From: JAJNBD01 sp964471475 | GTDB lineage: Bacteria; Pseudomonadota; Gammaproteobacteria; CAISUE01 | NCBI GenBank assembly: GCA_964471475.1 | Contig: CAYYFQ010000006.1 | Coordinates: 1-64,000 of the forward strand | Direction: 5' to 3' | DNA length: 64,000 nt | Shown: positions 44,506 through 53,168 of the stretch, piece by piece | Layout of the letters: each line of letters opens with the position of its first letter | Numbering within the stretch: position 1 is the stretch's first letter | The notes under the pieces: generated by a model | Told to the model about the DNA's origin: nothing | The model's input: the letters and a program-made list of their open reading frames with translations, nothing else | Databases searched by the model: none | Translations under genes and position numbers: made by a program

Positions 44506-44697
44506 ATGCGTATTCTCCATACAATGTTAAGAGTGCGAAACCTCGAACGAAGCCTTCGATTTTATACCGAAGTATTAGGAATGAAATTGCTACGCCAAAA
44601 AGACTACCCTGACGAAAAATTTACACTGGCTTTCGTCGGTTTTGGACCTGAAAGCGAACAAGCCGTGATTGAACTCACCTACAATTGGGGAGTTGAT
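44506..44697 (+). pseudogene. gloA: Glyoxalase I (gloA) 5' fragment
   Basis: The frame begins MRILHTMLRVRNLERSLRFY and continues through LGMKLLRQKDYPDEKF to VIELTYNWGVD. This is the first half of lactoylglutathione lyase, including the metal-binding His. It then breaks into an unrelated ABC transporter frame. The missing 3' end is found upstream at 42205-42261, so a rearrangement rather than simple truncation is likely. Confidence 0.8.
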
Positions 44698-45016
44698 TTT
44701 TAGTGACGCGATGGGTGTCGCACGCGCTATTTTAAAAAATGCACCTATCTCAGTTTTAGATGAGGCGACTTCAGCCCTTGATTCTGTGACTGAAAAGTTG
44801 ATTCAGCAAAGTTTACAAAAACTAATGATGGGGCGCACGATGATTGTTATTGCGCATCGACTCTCTACGTTAGCCAATATGGATGAAATTTTGGTTTTTG
44901 ATCAGGGTAAAATTGTTGAGTCAGGAACACAAACCGCTTTGTTGAATAACGAAAAACATTTTGCGCGCTTATGGAAAATGCAAGCAGATGGCTTTTTGCC
45001 AGAAGAAGTGCTATAG
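44698..45016 (+). pseudogene. ABC exporter ATPase, C-terminal fragment
   Basis: The frame MGVARAILKNAPISVLDEATSALD, then MIVIAHRLSTLANMDEILVFDQG, is the Walker B, D-loop and H-loop end of an MsbA/LktB-type exporter ATPase domain, complete to its stop at 45016. The membrane part, Walker A and signature motif are absent. It is joined directly to the gloA fragment. Confidence 0.82.
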
Positions 45017-45135
45017 GGTTATTTTGTTTTTCAATTTAATTCTATAGATTAATTAAGCGAATGGTTTAATAAAAGCTAAAGGTTGTGTCTGATAGAATAA
45101 GCGCACTTTTTCTAATAAACAGGATACAATCCATC

Positions 45136-47004
45136 ATGCCTAGCTCGCAATCGAATGCCTTGCACTTTTTTGTCACAACCATTAACGAAAATTTAGCTAA
45201 AGAAAATAATCTCCCCGGTGCGATTAATGCCCTTTTACAGTTTGGTCATTATTTAACGACGCATTTTCCTGAAGAATGTCGGGGAGGATATGAAGCTATA
45301 CAAGATAAACTCCAGCGAGACTTTTCTGAAGATTTTGCTGAGATCTCTATTTCAAACAGTTTAATATTAAATGCTATTGCCAGTGCACGAACTCGCATGT
45401 CTTCGACAGCGCCAGAATCTTTATCGGAAGAAGAAAAATTAAGATGGGATGTGGACGCGCAACCGTATCATTGGAAAGAGCAGCTTAATCATCTAGGGCT
45501 TGCTTGTCATTGTTTTCTGCCGCTTTTAAATAATCGCGGCAATAATCATGAGGAACGTAACAAAACTCCTCAATACCGTCAAATTACAGCAGATTCTGTT
45601 AAAGTTCTTGAAGAACAAGCGATATGTTCCGCTAATAATCCTATTGCATTGTTAGATGTCGACGAAACCGCCGCTCTTTCAGGCCAAGCTGTCAATAGAC
45701 CCGAAAGTTATTTTTGGAATAAAGCGCTATTTCAAGCCTTATATGAAAGTGGCGTTCGCGATGTCTATTTTTTAACAAATTATACAGTGGATGCGACCCA
45801 TGGTGTGGCTGATCGAGACTATCCAACACCATCACGATATTTATTGATCCAAGAATTATCAGCCATGGGATTTCGTATTCATGGGGTACTAACGCATCAT
45901 GATGCAGAATATCGAAAGCTTCCTGGAGATTATTACCTTGAGCAAATTTTTCCTGTTGAATATAGAATCGCGGGTTCTGAAGAGTACAAGCCTGCTGATG
46001 ACGCTCATTTTCAGGCAGCTAGAACGCAGGAAACGGAGTGGTCTAGAGTCAGAGACCCCAATGCTTCGCAATCTACACCAAAAGCGGATGGTTATCGAAG
46101 ATTATTATTATCCTTACCTCCTGAGCGTATTGCTCAGGGATTTATTTTTGTGGATGATAACAAGGGTTATTTGCGCGAAGTGGTATTCGCTGATGGTCTT
46201 CCAGAAACTTCACTCATTACCATTCACTGTGAAGCAGAAGCGGCTATTGCAGACTCAGCGGTAGAAGATTATAAATATCAAATCGCTCAATTAAGTGCTC
46301 AAGCAAAAGAGGCGTATCAACGTGCCTGGGATGGTGTTGCGCCATCCGCATCGATTCGCGGACCACTTTCGAATAACGCAGGTCATATCAATAGCTGCGT
46401 TGACTTTTTTACTCAACGCACAAAAACTCATGGAAAAACATTATTGATGTTAGCAAATGCTTTTTCTACAAGCATTCCAAATGTCTGCGCTCAAGATCTG
46501 AATGCGGCTCAAAATTTATATCAATTGGCCATTATCTATTTAGAAGATGATCGTTTGCGAAAATTAGCTTGTGAAAATCTTCTTAAAACAATCATCGCAA
46601 AAGCTGAAAATCTCGATGCGACTTTTGATGCTGATGATAAAGTTCATGCGGCTAATGTATTTGATGAATTGCGTCAAACAGCGCTGACTCAGAAAGATGC
46701 GATTTTTCAATATCGCTTAGCGCTGGGTTACAAACAAATCGCCTCTGGTTATGCGCAAAAATTGACTGAATATGCAGAAGCAGGCGGCAGTGCCAATGAT
46801 GACATTCCAACACGATTAAATCATAATAAGGAAACATACGAACGACTTGTATCTGAAACATTTGATCAAGCCGCTTTGTTTGCAACAACTTATCGTAAAA
46901 CTGGATGGGATGCTAATCAAACAACTACATTTGTGACTACTTGCGAACAAGAGAAAGAAAAACCTTTGGTTCAAGCGTCTAATAAACGTTGTTCTATTAT
47001 GTAA
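45136..47004 (+). CDS. HAD-like protein with a C-terminal CaaX box, candidate prenylated effector
   Basis: The 622-residue protein has a central HAD-type region: ALLDVDETAAL supplies the DxDxT motif (D174-V-D176-E-T178), FLTNYT is a likely motif II and FIFVDDNKGY (336-345) a likely motif IV, so a phosphatase-like fold is probable. The flanking parts are helical and unknown. It ends KRCSIM, a eukaryotic CaaX farnesylation motif preceded by basic residues; the same CSIM occurs in prelamin A. Legionella effectors are known to use host prenylation. ATG at 45136 is preferred over the GTG at 45085. Confidence 0.75.
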   Translation: MPSSQSNALHFFVTTINENLAKENNLPGAINALLQFGHYLTTHFPEECRGGYEAIQDKLQRDFSEDFAEISISNSLILNAIASARTRMSSTAPESLSEEEKLRWDVDAQPYHWKEQLNHLGLACHCFLPLLNNRGNNHEERNKTPQYRQITADSVKVLEEQAICSANNPIALLDVDETAALSGQAVNRPESYFWNKALFQALYESGVRDVYFLTNYTVDATHGVADRDYPTPSRYLLIQELSAMGFRIHGVLTHHDAEYRKLPGDYYLEQIFPVEYRIAGSEEYKPADDAHFQAARTQETEWSRVRDPNASQSTPKADGYRRLLLSLPPERIAQGFIFVDDNKGYLREVVFADGLPETSLITIHCEAEAAIADSAVEDYKYQIAQLSAQAKEAYQRAWDGVAPSASIRGPLSNNAGHINSCVDFFTQRTKTHGKTLLMLANAFSTSIPNVCAQDLNAAQNLYQLAIIYLEDDRLRKLACENLLKTIIAKAENLDATFDADDKVHAANVFDELRQTALTQKDAIFQYRLALGYKQIASGYAQKLTEYAEAGGSANDDIPTRLNHNKETYERLVSETFDQAALFATTYRKTGWDANQTTTFVTTCEQEKEKPLVQASNKRCSIM

Positions 47005-47040
47005 TCGCTATGTTATGTGTTTAGAAGCTAAATACGAGTG

Positions 47041-47111
47041 AAGCAAATTAAAAAGGCAAAACGAGCAATCCACGTGTGGGTTTATAGCACGTAGATTGCG
47101 CCGATTTGCTT
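47041..47111 (+). terminator. Nested inverted repeat downstream of the CaaX gene
   Basis: The outer AAGCAAAT (47041-47048) pairs with ATTTGCTT (47104-47111). The inner GCAATCCACGTG (47065-47076) pairs with CACGTAGATTGC (47088-47099) with one mismatch. It starts 36 bp after the stop and probably forms the transcript end. Confidence 0.5.
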
Positions 47112-47459
47112 GTAGTTTCATTATAATATAGTTTTTCAAATTATTATCGCTGCCATTCACTATAAGCATTAGCGAAATTTTAGCGGCAGAAATGGTGGTA
47201 AATGAAATGATGAAAATTAAAGTGCCAGAGTTGAATGATTAGCGTGAGTTATCAAATGAAAATTACTTGCATTCCCTCCTTATTTGTTGGATTGTTACCG
47301 TTGCATGGGCTGGGGCATTTCCTATTGAGGGATCAACGAATGCGAGTAATGATGCAAAAGCCGCGGCGGTGATTGCTCAGCGCGCTGTAAATTTATAGGC
47401 CATACTTAAATTTTTTTGTACCTGCTTTTTTATTGAGTTTAATGCGTGGATGTCTCATC
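47112..47459 (+). other. Gene-free stretch with coding debris
   Basis: No intact gene is seen. An open frame without a start reads SISEILAAEMVVNEMMKIK to a stop near 47240. Another, near 47300-47398, reads VAWAGAFPIEGSTNASNDAK and ends AQRAVNL; it looks like part of a secreted protein. Both are probably relics. An inverted copy of the recurrent 18-bp motif lies at 47164-47181. Confidence 0.4.
47164..47181 (-). repeat. Exact inverted copy of AAAATTTCGCTAATGCTT
   Basis: The reverse complement is identical over 18 bases to 50283-50300 and 59714-59731. The flanking sequences of the copies are unrelated. Confidence 0.6.
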
Positions 47460-48560
47460 TTAGGATGGTTTTTGTATTTTTTGTAAAAGGGTATTTGTAA
47501 AAACTTGCCCAGGCATGAGTAAAGCAAAATTGTTTCCTCCCCACCCATTAATTTGTGCAGTAAGAATTATTTTTCTACCAGGAATCCACATAAAGAGACT
47601 GCTATATCCATCGACAACACCGGTATACCACCATGTTAAACCATAGCCGGGGATTTCTAATGAAAATATACCTAATCCATAACGGGAACCGGCGGGTCTA
47701 GGGGGAGTGCGTGGAACAGGAACCGTTGTCATCAGTTGATTAATGGACGCTTGCGATAATATTTTTCCAGGTGTAAATAAAGCTTGGGTCCAAATGACAA
47801 GATCAGTAGTGTTCATGAGCATACTCCCTGCCGGGCCATAATAAGATGGATTTACATCGTTCATATCTTGGTTGTTAAAGTAAGGGTGTGCTTTTTGATT
47901 TTGTACTTTGGTCGAATAGTTGCTGGCTGAATAATAACTGTGATTGAGATGCAGTGGTTTGAAAAAACGTTGATTAAATTCTTCCGCAAGGGTGTGATGC
48001 GTTACTTTTTCAATTAAGATTCCTAATAAATAATAATTGGTATTGGAATAAGACCAGGCTTTTCCCGGGGTAAACTCATCTTTTTCTTCATAAGCCATAT
48101 CTACAAAAAAAGTAGGAGAATGATAAGCCGTGGGTTGAGATTGTATGAGTTTTTTAAAGCGTATGGTTTGTGTGAAATTAGGAATGCCGCTCGTCATATT
48201 TAACAGTTGACGGACTGTTACGGATCCCCATCGAGGATATTCAGGAAAATATTAATTCATCGAGTCATCAAGGGCGAGTTGATGTGACCGCTGTAATTGC
48301 AAAATAGTGGCGGTAATAAATGTTTTGGTAATACTACCTACGCCAAAGATATTAGCTGCGGTGATTTTTGTGTTTCCTTCTTGAGTGGTTGTTCCACTGA
48401 AAAAATATTGAGTAGATTGATGTGGTTTTTGAACAGCTACTGCAACGGCAGGGATTTTATTCTCCGAACGCCATGTGTCAATAAAACTTTGAATACTATC
48501 TGTTGAATCGCGATTTAGATTCAAATTCTGCAGCACCGAATAATTCCAGCAACACAACAT
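47460..48560 (-). pseudogene. Serine hydrolase (beta-lactamase/DD-peptidase fold) with an in-frame stop
   Basis: Two open frames in the same phase together make a class C beta-lactamase-like serine hydrolase. The N-terminal part ends LALDDSMN and has the nucleophile SITK in FGVGSITKTF. After a single TAA (48252-48254) it resumes as YFPEYPRWGSVTVRQLLNMTSGIP, with the YSN tyrosine motif in AWSYSNTNY, and runs to 47460. The usual residue at the stop is Lys (DSINKYFPEY), so one AAA-to-TAA change explains it. There is no export signal at the N-terminus. Readthrough or a sequencing error remain possible. Confidence 0.85.
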
Positions 48561-48907
48561 TAGTGAAATTTTTCCCGAACTCTCAAGCAGCGCAGTAGTC
48601 GATTACCAGTGTGGTGGGTGATCAGAATATTACGACCTGTATAACCGATATCAACTGTCAAAAATCGCAACGCGGGGTAGCAGGTCGAGGCTTATTACCA
48701 TGAATTACCAGCTGCTCTTCTGCGATGCCCACGCTTTGTGCAGAAAATATTCGCGATAATCTGACAAAATTAGTTTCGAATCAAACTTTCATGACGAATG
48801 AAAACTAGGAATGGCTTGATAATAAGTAGATTTCCAAATAGGGGAAGAAATCTCAATGCATAAACCTACGGTAGGCAATACTAAGGATAGCAAAAAGACA
48901 ATTGTTT
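48561..48907. other. Gene-free stretch
   Basis: I see no supportable gene, repeat or RNA here. A start codon with GGGGAAG upstream (48856, MHKPTVGNTKDSKK...) begins a frame that soon runs antisense through the next gene. It could be the old 5' end of the kinase relic further right, but that is speculation. Confidence 0.35.
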
Positions 48908-49264
48908 TTAAGCCGTATAAGACAACGGTGCAGGAGCGCTTGTATTACCAAGATTTAGATCTCTGTTCGGCTGTGGAGCGCTCAATGAAAAACCTCTCAA
49001 TGCGGATAATCTTTGCGTCATTCTCTCCGCTTTATCAAGCTTGCCCAGTAAACGATAGCTTACCTCGGCTTGATGCAAATAAACTTGCGCTTCTCCATGT
49101 TGTCCAACTTTTAATAGCGCTTTGCCTAATTGCCAAGCAGAATCTGCCAATCGAAAGAAAGCCGCTACACGCCCCAAAAATAAATCAGGGAGATTTTCAG
49201 GGTGAAAATTTCCAGCGACAACGCGTGCCCAATGAGACGCCAAAAAATTAGCGGTGACCGCCAT
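48908..49264 (-). CDS. Small protein with the shared N-terminal module and TPR-like helices
   Basis: The 118-residue product starts with the same 40-residue module as the deformylase-GNAT fusion: MAVTANFLASHWARVVAG, then PENLPDLFLGRVAAFFRLAD, with about 8 in 10 positions identical. It then changes to a TPR-like helical pair (LGKALLKVGQHGEAQVYLHQA and LLGKLDKAERMTQRL) and a short Pro/Ala-rich tail. The region upstream of the start also resembles that of the fusion gene. It is probably a truncated paralogue whose C-terminal domains were exchanged. Confidence 0.65.
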   Translation of the reverse strand: MAVTANFLASHWARVVAGNFHPENLPDLFLGRVAAFFRLADSAWQLGKALLKVGQHGEAQVYLHQAEVSYRLLGKLDKAERMTQRLSALRGFSLSAPQPNRDLNLGNTSAPAPLSYTA

Positions 49265-49551
49265 AATAGTTATTCCCCAGATGAAAAAAGAGTATTGCTG
49301 ATTTTAACATATTTGTTCCGATTACTTGATTGGGAGTTATAACTTTTTGAATACACGGGCTCATAGCTTTAGCGTTATAATGATGATCGCAAAAACTAGC
49401 GCGCACTAAAAATTTTTGTTCAGTGCAGAGACATGTTATTCTGTCTATAAAAAAACTAAGAAAAATATCATTTAAGAAAAAGATGCCTAAAAATGTCATT
49501 ATCAAAATTTAGGCTAGCTAATAAAATATATAATAATTGGAATAAATACTC

Positions 49552-49997
49552 ATGGTTACTCTTTATTATTTACTTGATAAAACGACTAACAAATGGTATC
49601 AATTAGTCCAAATGGAAAATAGATCCTGCTTTTTGGTCGATTACTTTGACCTCAGTAAGGTTTATTGGGCTATACCTACAGCTCAATTAGATGCTACCCT
49701 TCTACAGAAGAAAATATACGTCCTTCTGCGTCTGAAAGAAAATTAAAACAAGGCCAACTGTTTAAAAGAAACGTAGAAGATCAGAAAACCACTTGCTATC
49801 TCGCTCGGAATCGTACACTGCGTTCGCTTTTACATCAGTTTGCTTTAAAAATGGTTGATGGAAATCCCGATGCACGCCCTAATATCAATCAAGTGCTTGA
49901 AGAGCTAGCAGAAATGCATATGGGTTATATTAAAAATAAAAACGTACCAAAAATATTAGTTGAAGAGGATGGGGTTGTTTCTCGCCTCCGTCGCTAG
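49552..49997 (+). pseudogene. Probable protein kinase gene remnant
   Basis: Two overlapping open frames (49552-49746 and 49665-49997) need a frameshift to join. The second ends with LHQFALKMVDGNPDARPNIN followed by QVLEELAEMHM, which looks like subdomain XI at the end of a eukaryote-like Ser/Thr kinase domain (the invariant Arg in ARP). No Gly-rich loop, HRD or DFG motif is present. A decayed effector kinase is the best reading. Confidence 0.45.
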
Positions 49998-50166
49998 GGC
50001 TCCAGTCAGAATGCAATTAAAGTAAGAGATACTCAAAAAAAGAAAATGAAGAAAATTAACAAGAAATATTAGCTGAGTACTTAAAATGATAAATACTTTT
50101 TCCGAAAGACGAAAAATTATTAGTCCTGTATTAATGAAATGCCAGATACAATACGGAGTTTAAACC

Positions 50167-50295
50167 CTGTTAGAGAAATGTGAATTTAAAGTGCTACGTC
50201 AATGTGGGATTAATGGTGCTCGATTGAATGATAAACAAATAGAGCGTATAGTGACGGTGACAAAAAAAATATCGTCGGGAAGAAAATTTCGCTAA
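50167..50295 (+). pseudogene. Methyltransferase gene tail
   Basis: The frame LLEKCEFKVLRQCGINGARLND continues to QIERIVTV and ends KFR. It matches the C-terminus of the methyltransferase at 39271-40047 with a few substitutions and an altered last ten residues. The rest of the gene is missing. The gap 49998-50420 contains nothing else recognisable. The stop codon lies inside a copy of the recurrent 18-bp motif. Confidence 0.8.
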
Positions 50296-50300
50296 TGCTT
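50283..50300 (+). repeat. Exact copy of AAAATTTCGCTAATGCTT
   Basis: It spans the stop codon of the methyltransferase relic, the same position relative to a stop (AAA TTT CGC TAA) as the copy at the end of the MazG-like gene. Confidence 0.6.
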
Positions 50301-50420
50301 CATGGAAATTGTCTTTCTATTTCAAACCACGTATGATTTTGATATTAGGTTATTGAGGAAGGTGCTCTAGTACTTCTTTTCAATATCGCCCCGCAATAGT
50401 TCAGCATAAGGAGATGTACT

Positions 50421-51980
50421 ATGAAAGTTACTATTCGACAATCTTTATTAAAACTCACCGCCGTATTTATTTTTTTAGGGTTATCTCAATTGAGTGTGGC
50501 ATTGCCTCAAGTTCAAGCCGTTAATGGCGTTGGTTTTGTTTTGAAGAACGATGGGCGAACTATTATTTTTCATGGGGTGAATGAAATGAATAAATCCCCG
50601 CCTTCTTATGAGCCTTCAAAGATTGGATTTAATCAAACGCAGGCTCAGTTTATACAACAACATGGTTTTAATTTGGTAAGGCTAGGCGTTTTTTGGGCAG
50701 CGATACAACCTACAGCAGCAAAGACAGGCCAAGCCCCTGCGTATGATGATAACTATTTAAACAATATTAAACAAACGATAATCACATTAGCTAATCAAGG
50801 CATTTATACTTTTATTGACTTCCATCAGGATGCTTATAGTAATCAGCTTGATAGCACAGGCCGCACAGTCGGTTTGGGCGAGCCTACATGGACAAACACG
50901 GCGCCAAGCGGATATAAAAATGTGGGTTTTCCGTATAATCTTTGGGGCGGAGCCTATTTCCTCGATAGAGCTAATCCGATTTCTACAAATCTTGATCAAA
51001 ACTATACCGGTTTTTGGTCAAGCAGTACGTTGTTAAGTAATTATACGGCCATGGTTCAGCACACTGTCCAAGTATTAAAAGGGACGCCAGGTCTGATAGG
51101 TTATGAAATCATGAATGAGCCCTTTCCAGGGATGAATTGGCGTAACTGTGCGAGTGCGTTTGATAGTCTTGGAATTCCCACTGCTTTCGCGAATGGTTGT
51201 GCTGTTTTTGAGCAATCGGGGCAACCCTTGGCAACACTGTATCAACAAGTCATTCCTGTGATTAATCGAACAGATCCGGATGCATTAGTTCTTTTTGAGC
51301 CAGTGGTTTTTGTGGATTATGGTTCACCCATTAAACTGCCAACTTTTACAGGAAGTAATTTGGTGCTTAGTTACCATAATTACGACACCAATGACACAAC
51401 AGCTCCCTTTAGTAGTGCCGCTACTTATGCCGCCGCTGCCGGTGGATTGCCGCAAATAATGTCTGAATTTGGTGGGGTGAATGGGCCGATTACCGTGAGT
51501 GATATTGCTGAACAAGCAGATACGACGGCACAGTCTTGGACCTATTGGGCATACTCTAACAATCCTATTTACAAATTTGTGCCAGGAGCGCCAGACCCTA
51601 CCAAGCAGGGAATTGTTATGAATATGAATGAGCCCCTTGATACACCAGGAAATGTCAATACAGATCGTTTGAATATCTTAACGCGACCTTATCCACAAAT
51701 CATTTCAGGTCATAGTTTTACATTTGCGTATGATCGCCTTACGCATGCATTTACGATGAGCTACACGACTGGAATGAATGATCTGCAAAGAAGCACGCAG
51801 ATTTTTCTGCCTCAAGCCATTTATGGGACAAACTATAAGGTGGAATATATTCAAGGTCGCACGTTGGTTGTTCCATTGCCCGCGGGCCCTCAAATATTGC
51901 TATTGAAAAATATTCAGCCCGGCCAGGTGAGTATTAAGGTCACGCCGAATACTCAAGCGATTCATAAAAAGCATAAATGA
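50421..51980 (+). CDS. Exported GH5 glycosidase, endoglycoceramidase-like
   Basis: The 519-residue protein has a signal peptide (about 1-28) and a family 5 glycoside hydrolase domain: FHGVNEMNK, FNLVRLGVFWAAIQP, DFHQD (133-137), the acid/base Glu233 in EIMNEPFPG, and the nucleophile Glu349 in MSEFGG. The DFHQD-Y and W-A-IQP segments and the small C-terminal beta domain fit endoglycoceramidases, which release glycans from glycosphingolipids, better than plant-wall cellulases. For an intracellular bacterium the likely substrate would be host glycolipid. It has a good ribosome site (AAGGAG) and stands as a single gene. Confidence 0.78.
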   Translation: MKVTIRQSLLKLTAVFIFLGLSQLSVALPQVQAVNGVGFVLKNDGRTIIFHGVNEMNKSPPSYEPSKIGFNQTQAQFIQQHGFNLVRLGVFWAAIQPTAAKTGQAPAYDDNYLNNIKQTIITLANQGIYTFIDFHQDAYSNQLDSTGRTVGLGEPTWTNTAPSGYKNVGFPYNLWGGAYFLDRANPISTNLDQNYTGFWSSSTLLSNYTAMVQHTVQVLKGTPGLIGYEIMNEPFPGMNWRNCASAFDSLGIPTAFANGCAVFEQSGQPLATLYQQVIPVINRTDPDALVLFEPVVFVDYGSPIKLPTFTGSNLVLSYHNYDTNDTTAPFSSAATYAAAAGGLPQIMSEFGGVNGPITVSDIAEQADTTAQSWTYWAYSNNPIYKFVPGAPDPTKQGIVMNMNEPLDTPGNVNTDRLNILTRPYPQIISGHSFTFAYDRLTHAFTMSYTTGMNDLQRSTQIFLPQAIYGTNYKVEYIQGRTLVVPLPAGPQILLLKNIQPGQVSIKVTPNTQAIHKKHK

Positions 51981-51985
51981 ATCTA

Positions 51986-52315
51986 CTATCTAGCGTGAAT
52001 CGTGATGGCTGATTCCTTGGAGGAGACGGGATTTCCGTCTTTCGTTAGTTCACTAGCGGCATCGTGGGAAATAGTGCCATTGTTATCTGTGGTACTTGCC
52101 ATGCTTGTATAGGTGCCTCCATTGTTGCCAGTGGCCTCTACTTGACGAGAGAGAGAAACTGAGTCTGGAGACTCTTTGTTGGCAGAGACAGTGATGGTTG
52201 CTGAGCCCTCCGAGGTGTTTTTTGTCTTCTGCACTGTGAATTCGTCGGCAAAGGCAGCGTGGAAGGTAATCAATAATAGCGCTAAAACAGATGAGAGTGA
52301 AATAATTTTTCGCAT
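51986..52315 (-). CDS. Small exported Ser/Thr-rich protein
   Basis: The 109-residue product has a signal peptide (MRKIISLSSVLALLLITFHAAFA). The mature part is rich in Ser, Thr, Asn and Gly, with alternating beta-like patterns (SATITVSANKES and NNGGTYTSMASTTDNNGT). I do not recognise the family. It is convergent with the glycosidase gene, with only 5 bp between stops. Confidence 0.6.
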   Translation of the reverse strand: MRKIISLSSVLALLLITFHAAFADEFTVQKTKNTSEGSATITVSANKESPDSVSLSRQVEATGNNGGTYTSMASTTDNNGTISHDAASELTKDGNPVSSKESAITIHAR

Positions 52316-52474
52316 GATATTTTCCTGTATCCACTATTGTGTTGGAAAGCAAGCCTATAGTTCGAACAGACTTTTTGTATTGTAGCACTTATCTCAAGAT
52401 TTAAAGATTTATGACTTCTTACTCTTTTAACTGACATGGTTTTGAATATAGTTAACAAACAATGGTTTTTATAA

Positions 52475-53143
52475 ATGAAAAACATATTATGTTATGGAGA
52501 TTCTAATAGCTGGGGATTAATTCCGGGGAAATTTAATGAAACCTATAAGCTTCAGACAAGATTACCACCTGCATTAAGATGGCCGCGTATTTTACAAAAG
52601 CTTCTTGGCAGTGATTATTATGTCATTGAAGAAAATCTTAATGGGCGAAATACTTCTTTTGACGAGAAACCTAAGACACGTCCTTCACGTAATGGTTTAG
52701 CTACGCTTCCGGGTATTTTAGAAATGCATTATCCACTCGATCTTGTGATTTTTATGCTAGGAACCAATGATACACGCATTGATTTTAACTTTAATGCTTC
52801 GGTAGAAGATATTGTACAAGGCATGCAATCCTTGGTTCACTATGTGAAAGAAAGTCATTTAGGTAAAAATTTTCAAGCGCCAAAAGTGCTTCTTATAGCC
52901 CCCGCACCACTGATTCCAGAAGCAGCTGGTTATTCTGGTAATTGCTTTGATGCAAGCTCTATTCAAAAGTCAAAAGAAATCCCGGCTGCGTATCAGCAAT
53001 TAGCGGAAAAAGAGCAGTGTGCATTTATTGATGCGGGCACTTTAGTTGAGGTTGACCCCGCGGATGGTGTACATATTAAAGGAGAAAGTTTATCGGCATT
53101 AGCAAAAGCGGTGACCGACAAAATTTTAACGATGAAATGGTGA
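52475..53143 (+). CDS. SGNH/GDSL-family hydrolase
   Basis: The 222-residue esterase-fold protein has block I CYGDSNSWG with the nucleophile Ser, LNGRNTS (block II Gly), LGTNDTRIDF (block III Asn) and the catalytic Asp/His in DGVHI near residue 200. It resembles arylesterase/acyl-CoA thioesterase-like SGNH hydrolases. There is no signal peptide. It precedes the second flavin reductase by 25 bp and may be co-transcribed with it. Confidence 0.85.
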   Translation: MKNILCYGDSNSWGLIPGKFNETYKLQTRLPPALRWPRILQKLLGSDYYVIEENLNGRNTSFDEKPKTRPSRNGLATLPGILEMHYPLDLVIFMLGTNDTRIDFNFNASVEDIVQGMQSLVHYVKESHLGKNFQAPKVLLIAPAPLIPEAAGYSGNCFDASSIQKSKEIPAAYQQLAEKEQCAFIDAGTLVEVDPADGVHIKGESLSALAKAVTDKILTMKW

Positions 53144-53168
53144 TCTTAAATTTTTTAAAGGATAGTTT

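Noticed and set aside
48856..49251. 131-codon + strand open frame
   Set aside because: Most of it is antisense to the module gene, which has a clear paralogue; only its start region might be a kinase relic.
49248..49505. 85-codon - strand open frame
   Set aside because: No family signal and no ribosome site; it overlaps the start region of the module gene.
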